Assembly (NCBI GenBank): GCA_028752905.1
Contig: JAQNBH010000012.1
Coordinates: 28,343,816 to 28,407,815, forward strand
Reading direction: 5' to 3'
DNA length: 64,000 nucleotides
DNA from: Cladorhizidae sp. MBARI D1340-BT2
Taxonomy: Eukaryota; Porifera; Demospongiae; Poecilosclerida; Cladorhizidae
The translations under genes were made by a program, and so were the position numbers. Below, in pieces: positions 21,994 to 32,589 of this stretch (its first letter is position 1; each line of letters opens with the position of its first letter). A model generated the notes under the pieces. The model ran no database searches. It was not told the DNA's origin and was given only the letters and a program-made list of their open reading frames with translations.

Positions 21994-23838
21994 TTAGTAC
22001 ATCAAAGGTAGAAGGTCCAATTGAATAAGCCTTGTTTTATAATCAGTTACATAGTCATTTAGAATGAACTTAGTAGCCCTCCTCTGTATCTTTTCAAGCT
22101 TCAGGATATCCTTGATTAAATGTGGACGCCAAATCTGTGAGCAGTACAAAAGTTGTGATCTTACGACAGATATATACAGAATTTTCTTGGCTGATACAGA
22201 ATCAGCTGAGCTGAATGTGCGCCGTAGTAGCCCAATGATCTTATATGCCCTTGAGGCCAGATGATTATAATGAGCCGTCCAAGAGAGATCAGATGAGGTA
22301 ATGACTCCCAGATCTCTGTGGGTAGACTTGACAGGAATGTCGTGATCGTGGATGTGGTAAGACGAGGAAATTGGAGGATCTCCCAAGCAAAAGCTAAGGG
22401 CAGTACACTTCACTTCCTTAAACAGAAGCTTCCACGTACGGCTCCATTCCCATAGGTTGTCCAGATCAGCTTGAAGGCATAAGCTGTCAGATATGTTTTC
22501 AACAAGCTTCACACACTTGGCATCATCGGCGAACAAGAAAATCTTTGAATTGTTGACACAGGATGGGAGGTCATTAATGTAGACTAGAAATAGTAGGGGA
22601 CCCAGGATGCTACCTTGAGGTACTCCTGAGATCACAGGCAATAAGCTAGAGCGGGTGCTTCCTAGGCTTACACATTGCTGTCTTTTCCTGAGATAGCTCT
22701 GAATCCAGGACCAGAGATCACCACATATGCCTATGCTCCTCAGCTTGACCAGAAGTTCATTATGCGGAACACTGTCGAATGCTTTTGCAAAGTCCAGGTA
22801 CAACACATCCGATTGAGAATTAGTATGGACTGACTCGCTAATGTTCGCATAAAATATCAGTAGTTGTTGCAAAGAGGAGCGTCCTCTAAGAAAACCAAAC
22901 TGCACAGTGGACAGAGCAGATTCTATGAATGAAATAATCTTGTTATAAATAATACGTTCCAAGATTTTAGAGGTAGAACTCAAGAGGGAAATAGGTCTGT
23001 AGTTCTTGACTGAGCCACGGTCTCCAGATTTATGAATAGGTGTGATACTGTGAATCCGCCACTCAGAAGGGATTGAATGCTTCGACAAACTAGAATTGAA
23101 TAAATGGTGTAGAGGTTTATAGAGTGCCAATGCACAACACTTCAGAACCTTGGGACCGATTCCATCCAAACCCATGGCTTTGGTGCTATCAAGTGTTGAG
23201 AAGGCTATATATACATCTTCTTCTGTAATCTCGATGGTGGACAATGTAGATTCAGACAAAGGTACTTCCTCAAGAGTGGGTAGTGAATATGAACTATGAG
23301 TGAATACAGAATTGAAGTAACTGTTGAACATGATCGCTTTGTCTACATCAGACGTGGCAGAAGTAGAATCATGAAACACTTTAGATGGAATTGCTCCACC
23401 CTTCCGAAGGTTATTGATGTACTTGTAGACAGCAGAGTTGCCTGAAGCTGTAAAGTTGCTTATTAGCTTACTTTCGTAAGTAGCCTTGGCTTGCTTAGAA
23501 GCTTGCTGGAAAAGTGCCATAGCTACTTTTAACTGATCTAGCTTAGTTGGAGTTGGATGCTGGGCATAACGTGTACGCCTGGACTTTAGACATTTGAACT
23601 GGTGACGAGTGTCTGCAGTAAACCATTTCGGCAATTGGGAGATTTTCAGCTGAACCCTTGGTATGTACATATTCATGGTAGAACTCACAATATATTTGAA
23701 AGCAGACCAGATTTCATCCACATCCTCTAGCTCCATGCACAAGCTAAGGTCCCCATCCATCAGGTGATTGCAGAGGCCTTCCCAGTCTGCTTTCGGATAA
23801 TCAAAGACAAGAGAGTTATCCCTGAGGCTGGCACTACT
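21994..23838 (-). CDS. LINE ORF2 reverse transcriptase
   Basis: The open frame (first Met at 23760, open upstream to the frameshift) contains the non-LTR reverse transcriptase domains in order: WRIHSITPIHKSGDRGSVKN, then YRPISLLSSTSKILERII, VLYLDFAKAFDSVPH (catalytic Asp), SGVPQGSILGPLLF and LFADDAKCV (catalytic Asp pair). The thumb region follows with QIWRPHL and RRATKFIL. The catalytic residues are intact. It copies LINE RNA at the genomic target in the nucleus. The frame is closed too early by the 3' frameshift. Confidence 0.93.
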   Translation of the reverse strand, partial: SSASLRDNSLVFDYPKADWEGLCNHLMDGDLSLCMELEDVDEIWSAFKYIVSSTMNMYIPRVQLKISQLPKWFTADTRHQFKCLKSRRTRYAQHPTPTKLDQLKVAMALFQQASKQAKATYESKLISNFTASGNSAVYKYINNLRKGGAIPSKVFHDSTSATSDVDKAIMFNSYFNSVFTHSSYSLPTLEEVPLSESTLSTIEITEEDVYIAFSTLDSTKAMGLDGIGPKVLKCCALALYKPLHHLFNSSLSKHSIPSEWRIHSITPIHKSGDRGSVKNYRPISLLSSTSKILERIIYNKIISFIESALSTVQFGFLRGRSSLQQLLIFYANISESVHTNSQSDVLYLDFAKAFDSVPHNELLVKLRSIGICGDLWSWIQSYLRKRQQCVSLGSTRSSLLPVISGVPQGSILGPLLFLVYINDLPSCVNNSKIFLFADDAKCVKLVENISDSLCLQADLDNLWEWSRTWKLLFKEVKCTALSFCLGDPPISSSYHIHDHDIPVKSTHRDLGVITSSDLSWTAHYNHLASRAYKIIGLLRRTFSSADSVSAKKILYISVVRSQLLYCSQIWRPHLIKDILKLEKIQRRATKFILNDYVTDYKTRLIQLDLLPLMY

Positions 23839-24467
23839 AGAAAGGAGACCAAAAAATTATCAGAAGAGAAAGGTGTGTCTCCAGGTGGATGAACTACAGC
23901 ATTGCATACAAGATCCTCATTGTCAGTGAACACTAGATCAAGGATATTGCCTCTTACGTGGGTAGGGCTATGAATTAGTTGTGTTAGGTTACTCTCAAAA
24001 ACAAAGTCACAAAACCTACTAGAAACAGCACTACAACCACTCAGGGTACACCAACAAATATCTGGAAAGTTAAAATCACCTACAATGATCACTCTGTGTG
24101 TGTTTGAAGTCAGAGATGTGAGATATTTAATCAATTTATTGTGGTAATGGTCCGGAACATTTGGAGGGGTATAAACTACACAGACTGTAACCACATAAGG
24201 TGAACCAACAGTAACAGTAACAACTTCGATATCACTTGGAGAAGTCACAAGAGAACTTGTTATCGAGTCCTTCACCGCAACCATGACACCTCCACCACGT
24301 GAAGGTCTATCTTTCCTATAAATTGAGTAACTAGATGGTAAAATCTCACCGTCATATATGTTCTCAGATAGCCATGTTTCAGTACAACAGATGACAGAGA
24401 AGCTAGCAGAGTAGGCAAAGGCCATGAAGCTGGAGAGTTTGTTAACCAAACTTCTTGTGTTAATCAT
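23839..24467 (-). pseudogene. LINE ORF2 endonuclease (APE type)
   Basis: The frame begins MINTRSLVNKLSSFMAF, then CCTETWL (catalytic Glu), RPSRGGGVMVAVK and VGDFNFPDICW (catalytic Asp and Asn). Near the end the expected S-D-H motif reads SSDNFLVSF, so the catalytic His appears replaced by Asn. The frame then shifts near 23838 before the reverse transcriptase. Both defects suggest an inactive endonuclease. Confidence 0.88.
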
Positions 24468-24491
24468 GCAAAAGTCAATCCGGCTTGATCG

Positions 24492-25679
24492 TCAATCCGA
24501 GGTCTGACCTGATTGGGTGTTCTGCGGGTCTAGGCAGGGGTCTATGTTAGGGGAGGAATCACCTGACCCAGAGGGGAGTGCAGAAAGAACAGTATTCTCA
24601 GGACAAGAACTCGAGGCAGAAGTCTGGGTTTCGGGAATGACAGACATAGATACAGTAGTAAATGCATGATCAGAGCTCTTTGTTTCTGCTCCGTTAATCT
24701 GGGGAGGATCAATAAGAGAGGTATTAGATCCAGATTGGTAGACTCCATCAGTGAATACTGGTATATGGGGCCCCGTAGGTGCCTGGTTATCAGAATTACC
24801 TGATGCGGCAACCTCAAGGGTATTTTGATTGACGCTAGCATGCACTTTACCCTTGACCAAAAGTGTGTTCTGTCGAATGTTTATGTCCCTTCTGTTGGTA
24901 CCACCCTGGATCAGATTCCATCTTTCACCGAGAAGCAGCCTCTCAGCTGCCCTCTCCTGTTTGGATAAGTCTATCCTGATCGAAATCTTCCCACTAAGCT
25001 CCTTTCTGTGGGACAAGACACTTAGTACATCAATCTGTCTGGCCAACCTTGCTAGGATTGGACGTGGGCGCGATCTGAGTGGATCAAATTTACCCAGCCT
25101 ATAGCAATCAACAACTGAGTTGCAGTTGATGTTGGAATCTAGGCCCGATAGAACATGTGTAACATTCTTCATATCATGCAAAGACCTGTCTAGCCACTGG
25201 GTACCTGTGTCACATTCATCAATTCCAAACAGAACTAAGTTACAATTGCGGTCGCTTGACTTACTGACAGGTGCAGATTCCTGTTTCTTCATAGGCATCT
25301 GTGTACAGTCAGAATCCATTACCCCTAGAGAACTTGCATACGATTTGCTGTATACAGTATTAGCTCCAGGGATACCGACTTTTCTCGTCAGTAATTGGTC
25401 CTTAAGACTGGCAACTTCCTTACATAGACTAGTAACCATGCCCTGCAGAGTAGCTATGGTCCCTGCTTGCTTCACAATAGTGCAGTTGGGACGCATGAAA
25501 GGAGTTGAGGATTTCGTGGCGGCGTCAAAGTTGCGTTTAGAAAGCCCAGCACACCAACGATGCATCCAGCCTGAACAGAGACCCTCACACTCGATAGCTT
25601 CATCACCTGCTACACTATCACCTGTCTCAACTATCTCCTTTTCACAAATAAGGCAGGGTACACCTGGCTGTGAGTCTTG
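24492..25679 (-). CDS. LINE ORF1 with PHD finger and RRM-like region
   Basis: The frame is open from 25679 but its first Met is at 25565. Upstream of that Met lies a PHD-type zinc pattern: CLIC, then ECEGLCSGWMHRWCAG, with Cys and His spaced as in PHD fingers. A leucine-rich, coiled-coil-like part follows (ATLQGMVTSLCKEVASLKDQ). Then comes an RRM-like region (RNCNLVLFGIDECD, DCYRLGKFDPLRSRPRPIL, SKQERAAERLLLGERWNLI) as in LINE ORF1 RNA chaperones. The C-terminal third is Ser/Thr-rich. The missing upstream Met suggests decay or 5' truncation. Confidence 0.82.
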   Translation of the reverse strand, partial: QDSQPGVPCLICEKEIVETGDSVAGDEAIECEGLCSGWMHRWCAGLSKRNFDAATKSSTPFMRPNCTIVKQAGTIATLQGMVTSLCKEVASLKDQLLTRKVGIPGANTVYSKSYASSLGVMDSDCTQMPMKKQESAPVSKSSDRNCNLVLFGIDECDTGTQWLDRSLHDMKNVTHVLSGLDSNINCNSVVDCYRLGKFDPLRSRPRPILARLARQIDVLSVLSHRKELSGKISIRIDLSKQERAAERLLLGERWNLIQGGTNRRDINIRQNTLLVKGKVHASVNQNTLEVAASGNSDNQAPTGPHIPVFTDGVYQSGSNTSLIDPPQINGAETKSSDHAFTTVSMSVIPETQTSASSSCPENTVLSALPSGSGDSSPNIDPCLDPQNTQSGQTSD

Positions 25680-25699
25680 TTAACCATGTACTCGACTTT

Positions 25700-26160
25700 C
25701 GCCCAGTGAGATCATTAGCCATCATCTGGTGTGTGGCATGCACCTATTGGACCAGGCCTACCACTGATGTAAGTGTATGGAACCCCAAATATATCAGCGG
25801 AACCCCCATTACACACGTGCTGTGATGTATACTAATGGGGTTACATATTTTGATATACTCATCATCCTAATCTGCTACAGCCACACCCACAAACAAAGAG
25901 TACTAGGACTTGGAGGTAGTCTGTTTACAGAACTTGACTTACTGTCTATCGCTAATGCTACATGTGTATCTCGTACATATATAGATTGTAGGGATGCCTA
26001 AGATAGAATACACGACAGGCTTTTGTGCTGGCTCCTTGGCTACTGATTTTTTTTTTTAATCATGAAATTTTAGCACCTAAACAGAAATTCCCTGAAATAG
26101 TTAATTTTTTTTGTAACACAGCAATTAGTTAGTAGCCAACTATTATGTTTATTCAGGCCA
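25700..26160. other. No recognised gene
   Basis: AT-rich sequence between the LINE and a short repeat. Nothing coding was recognised. Confidence 0.4.
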
Positions 26161-26164
26161 CCTC

Positions 26165-26335
26165 TTACACTTCTGTGGCCAGGGTGGGTCATAGCATTCT
26201 CCCCACCTCATTCAATACACTTTACTTGTGTGGCCAGAGTGGGCCAGGCCCTTCTCCCCACCTCATTCAATACCTCTTGTATATGTGGCCAGGCCGGACC
26301 GGATTCTTCTCCCTACCGCATGCAACACAACCATT
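26165..26335. repeat. Three tandem copies of a roughly 58-bp unit
   Basis: The unit contains GTGGCCAG followed by GGGCC/GGACC, then TTCTCCCCACCTCATTCAAT. Three diverged copies are present. Confidence 0.8.
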
Positions 26336-26605
26336 GATAGACACAAGAACAGCAATAATTGGGTTAGATGCAGTACACTAGGACTAGCACATGTAGATAG
26401 GCCAATCTAGAAATGTGAAGAGGAACAAAGGCAGGGAAGTATTTACACGAGATTCATCATGTGCATTGACACTTGCTCTTGAGGATTACAAGTATTTTAA
26501 TGACATAAGTAAGTATATAATGCATTTGCATTAATGTTCTCTCTGGACTAAATTCATTTGTAAGTCAACATTTAACAAATACACTTCAAATTATTGTGCC
26601 AATTA

Positions 26606-26735
26606 TTAAAGTTCCTTTATAATATCAATGATGACCTCGGCACTGTCCTCCCAATTGCCCTCCACACATATGTGCAGCAGACTTTTGAAAGTTGTGCTGA
26701 TAGCAGAATTTCTCCAGGCTTCTAGAGCGGCCCTC
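26606..26735 (-). CDS. Death-domain gene 1, terminal exon
   Basis: After a TTTGCAG acceptor the exon encodes RAALEAWRNSAISTTFKSLL then HICVEGNWEDSAEVIIDIIK and ends in TAA. This is the second half of a death domain (helices 4-6; pattern W....-T...LL...EG....AE.I). It joins in phase with 26803-27002 across a 67-nt intron. A death domain at the C-terminus suggests an adaptor role in apoptosis or innate-immune signalling. The partner is unknown. Confidence 0.85.
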
Positions 26736-26802
26736 CTGCAAATAGAGTGCATCTCTAATACCACATCCACAAGCTGAACACAAATATTTAGCCTTATAGT
26801 AC

Positions 26803-27002
26803 CTTTGTTGATAAGGATTATCCCTATTATTAGCCTTGATATCCCACACATGCGGATTCAAGTCCAAGCCTAGAAGATCTGGCATGTCATCCCAAGAAAT
26901 CAATTTTTGAGCAATTCGACGTAGATGTCCCTCTTCCTTTATTGTAACATCTAAGCCACCATGCTTTCCCGTGGGGATTTTGGCCATGAAATCCTCGTAT
27001 TT
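26803..27002 (-). CDS. Death-domain gene 1, first death-domain exon
   Basis: The exon is bounded by TTCTTGTAG and the donor AAAG/GTACTA. It encodes KYEDFMAKIPTGKHGGLDVT, then HLRRIAQKLISWDDMPDLLG with LDLNPHVWDI following. The L-x(2)-I-A...LLGL pattern is typical of helices 1-3 of death domains. Codon phases match the linker exon (27066-27133, phase 0) and the terminal exon. Confidence 0.85.
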
Positions 27003-27065
27003 CTACAAGAAATACAGCAAGAATAGTAATAACAAAAGAAGCAACTAGAGGTTGGTGTTGCTAAC

Positions 27066-27133
27066 TTGTTGCTTGGTACTGGTGGTGTCTGCAAGGATGT
27101 CTGCTGCTTCTGATTCATGTGTTTTGGTACAAC
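27066..27133 (-). CDS. Death-domain gene 1, 68-nt linker exon
   Basis: Acceptor TGCTGCAG and donor GTTAGC bound 68 nt coding CTKTHESEAADILADTTSTK. Equal-length exons with the same phase and similar sequence lie upstream of death domains 2 and 3 (44735-44802 and 54343-54410), which supports it as a real exon. It starts with two bases that complete the Gly codon left open by the ZU5-like exon. Confidence 0.75.
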
Positions 27134-27139
27134 CTGCAG

Positions 27140-28225
27140 CATCAACAGCAATGCAGAGCAATGAGTGCCTTACTTGTGTGAATGTACCAATAGATATGTC
27201 TACTTATAATACAACTAAAAATAAGAAGCATGTGTATGCTCTCACAAATCTAAACTCTGATTGTTTAGCAACACTACTTGTATTCAAATCAGCTAAACAA
27301 CACTAAACAACATTACTAAATAATGTAATCTTCTACCTACAACAGTAACCTAGTTGATGTTTTTTAAAAGAGGTGTTCATTAGATGATGGAAGCAGGGAG
27401 GTGCATGCAAGCATATAACCTACACCCATAATTATAGCCCAGCATTATACAGTTAAAGCTCTAATTATGTGCCATGAAAAAATAATTCTTATTCAGCTGT
27501 GACCCCATTAATGGAAATTGTTCCATCATGAATGTGATGCAACAATACAAAATGAAGCTGTTTAGAATAATATATTCTGTCGCATCATATGATGTTAGGA
27601 TAATTGCGATGAGCCTAAAGTACTACCTTGCAGTGTTTTTAAAAGTGATTCCTCCAGTATTGACCATCGACTTTGAAGCCAAGCCAGCTTCCAAAACCTA
27701 AGGTAGTGAAATGAGGACCTGGAAGGCCACAGAAATTTGTTGCTGTTCCTTGCCTAATGGATGGTGAGCTTCAAGCTTTTCTGTTCATGAAGCAAGCAGG
27801 AGTAACACATAATGGTACAGCACAGAATCTAGCTAGAGTTGAGGAAACTATACTTGTCATGAAGACTGTCATTTTACAAAGCCGTTATACTTATTTCACC
27901 GATTCGATCCATATACTCTGATAGACATGATAGCCTTTATTAAAGTAATGTGGATTACATAAGCATGATCAACTCTCTGTATAAAAATGGAGCCAAAGGA
28001 TAGAAGGCAAACTTGTCTTCTTCAATAGCTAAAATTTTCATGGATAATCGTCAATCTTTTTGTCAGACCCCTTATACACTGGGCCACCTACTGCTAGTGT
28101 TAGAGACTCTAAGAATGGATGAGAGAACTTGGAGACTGATTGCTCAGTAGCACCACTTCCTAAAAACCAATATATATCTCTACTTCTAATGAAGTGCACC
28201 GCTCTAAGTCTCGTTCACTTGTGAG
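27140..28225. other. Intron sequence of death-domain gene 1
   Basis: No additional exon was recognised. The part up to about 27340 resembles the region following death domains 2 and 3 (for example AAACTCTGATTGT), so it belongs to the duplicated unit. After that the similarity stops. Confidence 0.5.
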
Positions 28226-28229
28226 AATC

Positions 28230-29590
28230 GAGATGTACAACATGAAATTGGAAGATTTGTGTCCCTGGCTTGAGTACAGTGAAGACCACCGTGGTGCTTT
28301 CTGTAAAATATGCTGGAAAGGGGGAAACACCTCAAAAGAACTGGAGGAGCATGGATAACGAAACCTTAAAAAAAAACTGGAATAAGGCAATCGGGAAAAA
28401 TGCCCATAGTGATGTTCATGTACAGTTTGTGAAGTAGAATCAGCAAGTTCCAGAGCAGAGGAGGAGGGAGCTGTAATTCAACAGCTGCAGAATATAGGAG
28501 AGGAAGATAAGCATGACCACATATTGCTCATAGAATTTATGTCAGCAATTGCCCAGTGGATTGAGGAACTCCTCTTGGGTGTATTGATGGAGCAGAGTTC
28601 AACAGTTTAATGGCTGATGAGTGTACAGACAATACTACAGTAGAAGAACTTCTATCATCTGTTATTGGTCGGAAAAGGGAGTAATAGTAGAGCACTTCAT
28701 GAATATCATCATCACTTTAAAGAAGACTGATGCCAGCACTATACACTCTAGTTGATTTCTTATGGTGGAATAATATACCACTCAGCAAGCTTGTGGGCAT
28801 GGGGGTTAATGGGGCAACAACTTCCTGTGGAAAGAAAAGTGGAGTTCAGAGTAGCTACCAAGGAAGAATTCTCCTCATGCATTGTTTGTGCACTGCCAAT
28901 GCCAGATGCTTCAAGTTGCTTGTGTTCAAACTGCTAACTCTACTCTAGAAATTAAGCATGTATTTGACATCACTATGGAAATTTTCCCTAAAAGAAGTGA
29001 GTCACTAGAAGAGATTCAGTGACTACTCAATATGCCTGAGATGAAAACCCTTCAGATACCCGCTAGTTAACGCATGAACAGTGTGTAAAAGCACTGCCAC
29101 TGGTCGCCCTTAAAAAAAAAATACTGCACAACACATGAGCCAGAAGCTCCAGGGCCAGATAAAGCCCTCTCCAAGCATTTAACTGTGGCAGATCTTTTTG
29201 TTAGATTATGCTTTACCTCAAGTAACTAAGTTGAGCATAACCCTTCAAGATCTAATTGATTTGACTGCAATATCACGCCTACACTACTAACACTGAATAT
29301 TGCTGCAAATCCTGTAGCAAACTAGGTCTTGCAGCTGTTGGATGAAGTTGAGGATCTAGAGGCAGCTACTGAAATGAAAGTTACAATGGAAAAAGGTATA
29401 TGCTGCTGGGAAAAAGTAGCTAAACCATTTAAGAAAGACTTGACAAGCAACATCAAAAGCTGTTTTTGCACTCAAGGTGTAGTATCATTCTTTAGCAGCT
29501 TTGATTTTAGGAAGCTTCCTGTCCGGATTGTGCACAACATGGAAAAGATACAGTGGTTGGCCATTATAGGTTCCTAAATCTGTTGAAGGT
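28230..29590 (+). pseudogene. Decayed ZMYM/KIAA1586-like (hAT-related) transposase gene
   Basis: Broken frames on the plus strand give a Cys-rich start (DLCPWLEYSEDHRGAFCKIC), a GVNGATTSCGKKSGVQS piece equivalent to the GxGYDGAxxMSG motif of this group, and a longer C-terminal open part (LLDEVEDLEAATEMKV, VVSFFSSFDFRKLPVRIV). Many stops and shifts make it non-functional. It lies in the large intron of death-domain gene 1, on the opposite strand. Related genes are hAT-derived transposases, sometimes domesticated. Confidence 0.6.
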
Positions 29591-29599
29591 GAAAAGTTC

Positions 29600-31670
29600 A
29601 CAAAACGTGCTTTGATTTCAGTGGATGAAATCCATTCAGAATGGAAAATTTACTGTGGTGTAACTCATCAAGCAGCCCAAAGAATACCTACAGAAACAGC
29701 GAACAGAACTCATTTTTAATGAAATGCTAGTAACAATGTTTCCTATAGCCCCAGATGTGTCACTGATGTAGGAGGCATAAACACAACATTCTCCATCACA
29801 TCATCGACCCTGGTGAACACTGCATACATATTATCTGCAAGTGACTCTAATATCATTAATCAGTGCTAATCACCAGTGGAGACCTAAAAAATGGGGCACT
29901 TTAACATCAAAGATTACATTTATACACTAAAGAGAACATGTACACATATACTACATCTAATATCTTACATCTGGAAAATGTGGCAGATTATTGGGTGGGG
30001 TGATATTAACTGGTTTGGAAATTATACTTAGTTGATTGTCATGACGAGTGATGAAATTGTGGTTATGTCTAGCATTAGGCATAGTGGTGGGTCATCTTGA
30101 GCTAAGTGAGGAAGATTGTAGAGCTCTACTCATAATCGAGGAAATATTTGGAGATGTTTAGAATCATATGCAAAGGCAGTGTTGTGAAGGAACATCACCA
30201 TCAAACATGTAGCTACCTCAGAAGATATCCACTGCTTGTTCTTTGTCTGACAATGATGAAACCATTGTTGGAACTCTCTCTCTAGCTTGAACAGCATCAA
30301 ATTATGCTTACAAAGCCTTCCATGGACCTCACATTCCTGTCTACCTCACAATTAACCTATACCATCTCAAACTGCTCTTGCTCTCTGCTTCATCAGCCCA
30401 ATCAATCTTGTTCCTTCAACTTCCTCTTTGACTCATCTGACCCAAACTTTTGATTCAGCTTCAGCTCATGCTTATTCAGGTTCTCATCCTACCAACCCAA
30501 TCTCTCAACATTCCTCAGCATATCTACTACCAAAATGATCAACCTGCCTTCCTCCAATCCCTCTAGTACCCCTTCATAGTAGTTTATTTTACTCTCTTCT
30601 TTTCTCCAGCTTTCTTCACCCTATAGATAGCCAAACATTGCCACCTCAGCCATATTATTATTACTCATCCATACAACACTCTACCCAGCCTCTCCCGTGT
30701 TAACTCTAAGCTTTTTACAAACTGCTTGTCCATCACATATTGGCTGCATGTTTTAGGCTTATCCTAGCCACGAGTTTGCAAACCAATTCCTCTTTCAGCC
30801 TCTGTCAAATCATTCATTCACCTCATCCATTGACTAATCTAGCCACTCTTCTACTTTCTTTGACATTTTCAACAACTATGAGTAATATACTTCTCTTAGC
30901 TACTTCTCAATATTACTATCCAATTTGTTGACATCAATAATTTATAGATCAGTGTATAGTGTTAGGCTGGCAGCTAGGGATTTCAAATAGATTGTTTATT
31001 TCACCTTTGCTTGCCACACAATGTCTTGCATTCATTTCTAGTTGGTGAGTGAAGGAGCCCTCACAAGGGAGTTGGATGGAAGAGTTGATATTGCCAAGGC
31101 GTATCTATGTATATATGTATGTTTCTATCTATGTATGTATATACCTTACTTTCACTGTAAATAGGAACACCCGTCTTAAATAATGTGGGCTTATTAAATT
31201 GGGACTGTTATGAGAAAACAACTTGGCTCTGGCTGCACGTGACAAGTGAATCATGCTGATTATGCAGAAAACAGAACTATGCATATAAAGAAGCTAACAT
31301 GGTTAAATACTCAATAGGTCTACTCTGGAAGCCACAGGTATGAATATGCTTTGTACTGAAATGTTTAAAGAAATAGCTATATATGTACTTAGATTTTAGA
31401 TAGTAGTAACATTACATCACATATATTAGTTAAAGACCTTTTATAAATCAATAACTCTGATTCATGTGCAAGTTAGGAAACTCCAATGTAGGAACACCCA
31501 TTTTATTTTTTATTTTGAGCTAAATTCCCCCCCCCCCCCCCATGATAGTCTTGCTTGCGTGTGTGATTGACTCCTTTGAATGTTGTGTACTTGCAATAGA
31601 CATTGTAAGTAGATGTGTTGCAGGTGTCAAACATTCACCTAAACACACACACAATCAACAATATATTAGC
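29600..31670. other. Intronic, no recognised gene; pyrimidine-rich segment 30240-30940
   Basis: The plus strand at 30240-30940 is strongly C+T rich with few purine runs. A poly-C run lies at about 31529-31541. No exon was recognised before the ZU5-like exon. Confidence 0.4.
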
Positions 31671-31677
31671 TACTTAC

Positions 31678-32580
31678 CTGTGGGGACTGGCTGGTGTACT
31701 ATCATGTAGTTCTTTGGACCTTCCACGCCCTTAAGATGGAATTTATAAGTCCAGTCTAATTTAGGATTGCTTGAGGTCAGCAATAATTGGCAGAGAGGAG
31801 GACGACGACTTTCACATTTATAATGATCAATATCATATTTACTGATGGAAGGATGTATCTGAGCTATTAAATGCCACCCCGTGTGTTGATCGGCTTCATC
31901 CTCTGGAATATCCAACTCAATACTCTTCTCATTTTCCTTGAATCGAACAACCTCTTGTACAATGGGTTGAGCTTCTTTGCCAAGCTTCATTTGCTTTTCA
32001 AGGTACTCCTCTACCTTGGTTTGATAAAGGTCAAGATCTTCTACCGCAGAAAAATACAGATTCCAACTGGCAGAACTGCAAGAGGGACTGCTGGACAGAC
32101 TCCTTCTATACAAGGAAACCAAGTAAGACTTCTCAGGATGAGAAAAGAAAAAACTTGCACTATATTCGTAAAGTTTACTCAAGATCGTATAGAATGAAAA
32201 CTTCTTAACACGAAGTTCTCCCCAAGTGGAAGTGAAGTGACCGCCTTCAACGATGTGGTATTGGAATGGAGGTTTGGTATCTGAGCAGCAGGCAAAGGAC
32301 AGGCGGTGTTTGTGAACTTTTGTCACACAATGCTGGATCATGATGGTAACTGGAGTGTTAAGTTCTTGGCGACAGTCTATCTGGTATATTCCACTCACAC
32401 GCTCATGATAGTAAGGAAACACACATTTGCCAGATACAAATGCAGAGACATGGAAAGTGCACTTCGTGACACCAGAAGGAAGATGACCATCCTCAAAGTG
32501 TAGTTTGAAGCCGTAATTTTTCCAGTCAAGAGAAGTAGTCTGTCCTGTGAATATAACTGAAGTTTCCCCCACAGCATTGC
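31678..32580 (-). CDS. Death-domain gene 1, ZU5-like/UPA-like exon
   Basis: A single 903-nt internal exon lies between acceptor GATCCAG (32583-32581) and donor GTAAGTA (31677-31671). The protein starts GETSVIFTGQTTSLDWKNYG, then FKLHFEDGHLPSGVTKCTFH, VSGIYQIDC, TPVTIMIQHC and EGGHFTSTWGELRVKKFSFY. The pattern GF.LH-x(3)-G.LP....C, P..Y, I.C, P....IQHC matches the ZU5-like domains that sponge receptor-like proteins carry before death domains. The later part (GWHLIAQIHPSISKYDIDHY, then RRPPLCQLL) resembles the UPA segment. It ends in phase 1, which fits the linker exon 4.5 kb downstream. Upstream exons were not identified. Confidence 0.8.
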
Positions 32581-32589
32581 CTGGATCAC

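Larger units (their letters stand above)
21456..25690 (-). mobile_element. CR1/L2-like LINE, nearly full length but frameshifted
   Basis: On the minus strand the order is ORF1 (PHD finger plus RRM-like region), endonuclease, reverse transcriptase and a conserved 3' domain, ending in an A/T-simple tail (AAATAAAAAT-type repeats at about 21460-21510). ORF2 is broken by frameshifts near 23838 and 21990. The 5' border is unclear because ORF1 has no Met before its PHD finger. Target duplications were not identified. Confidence 0.92.
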
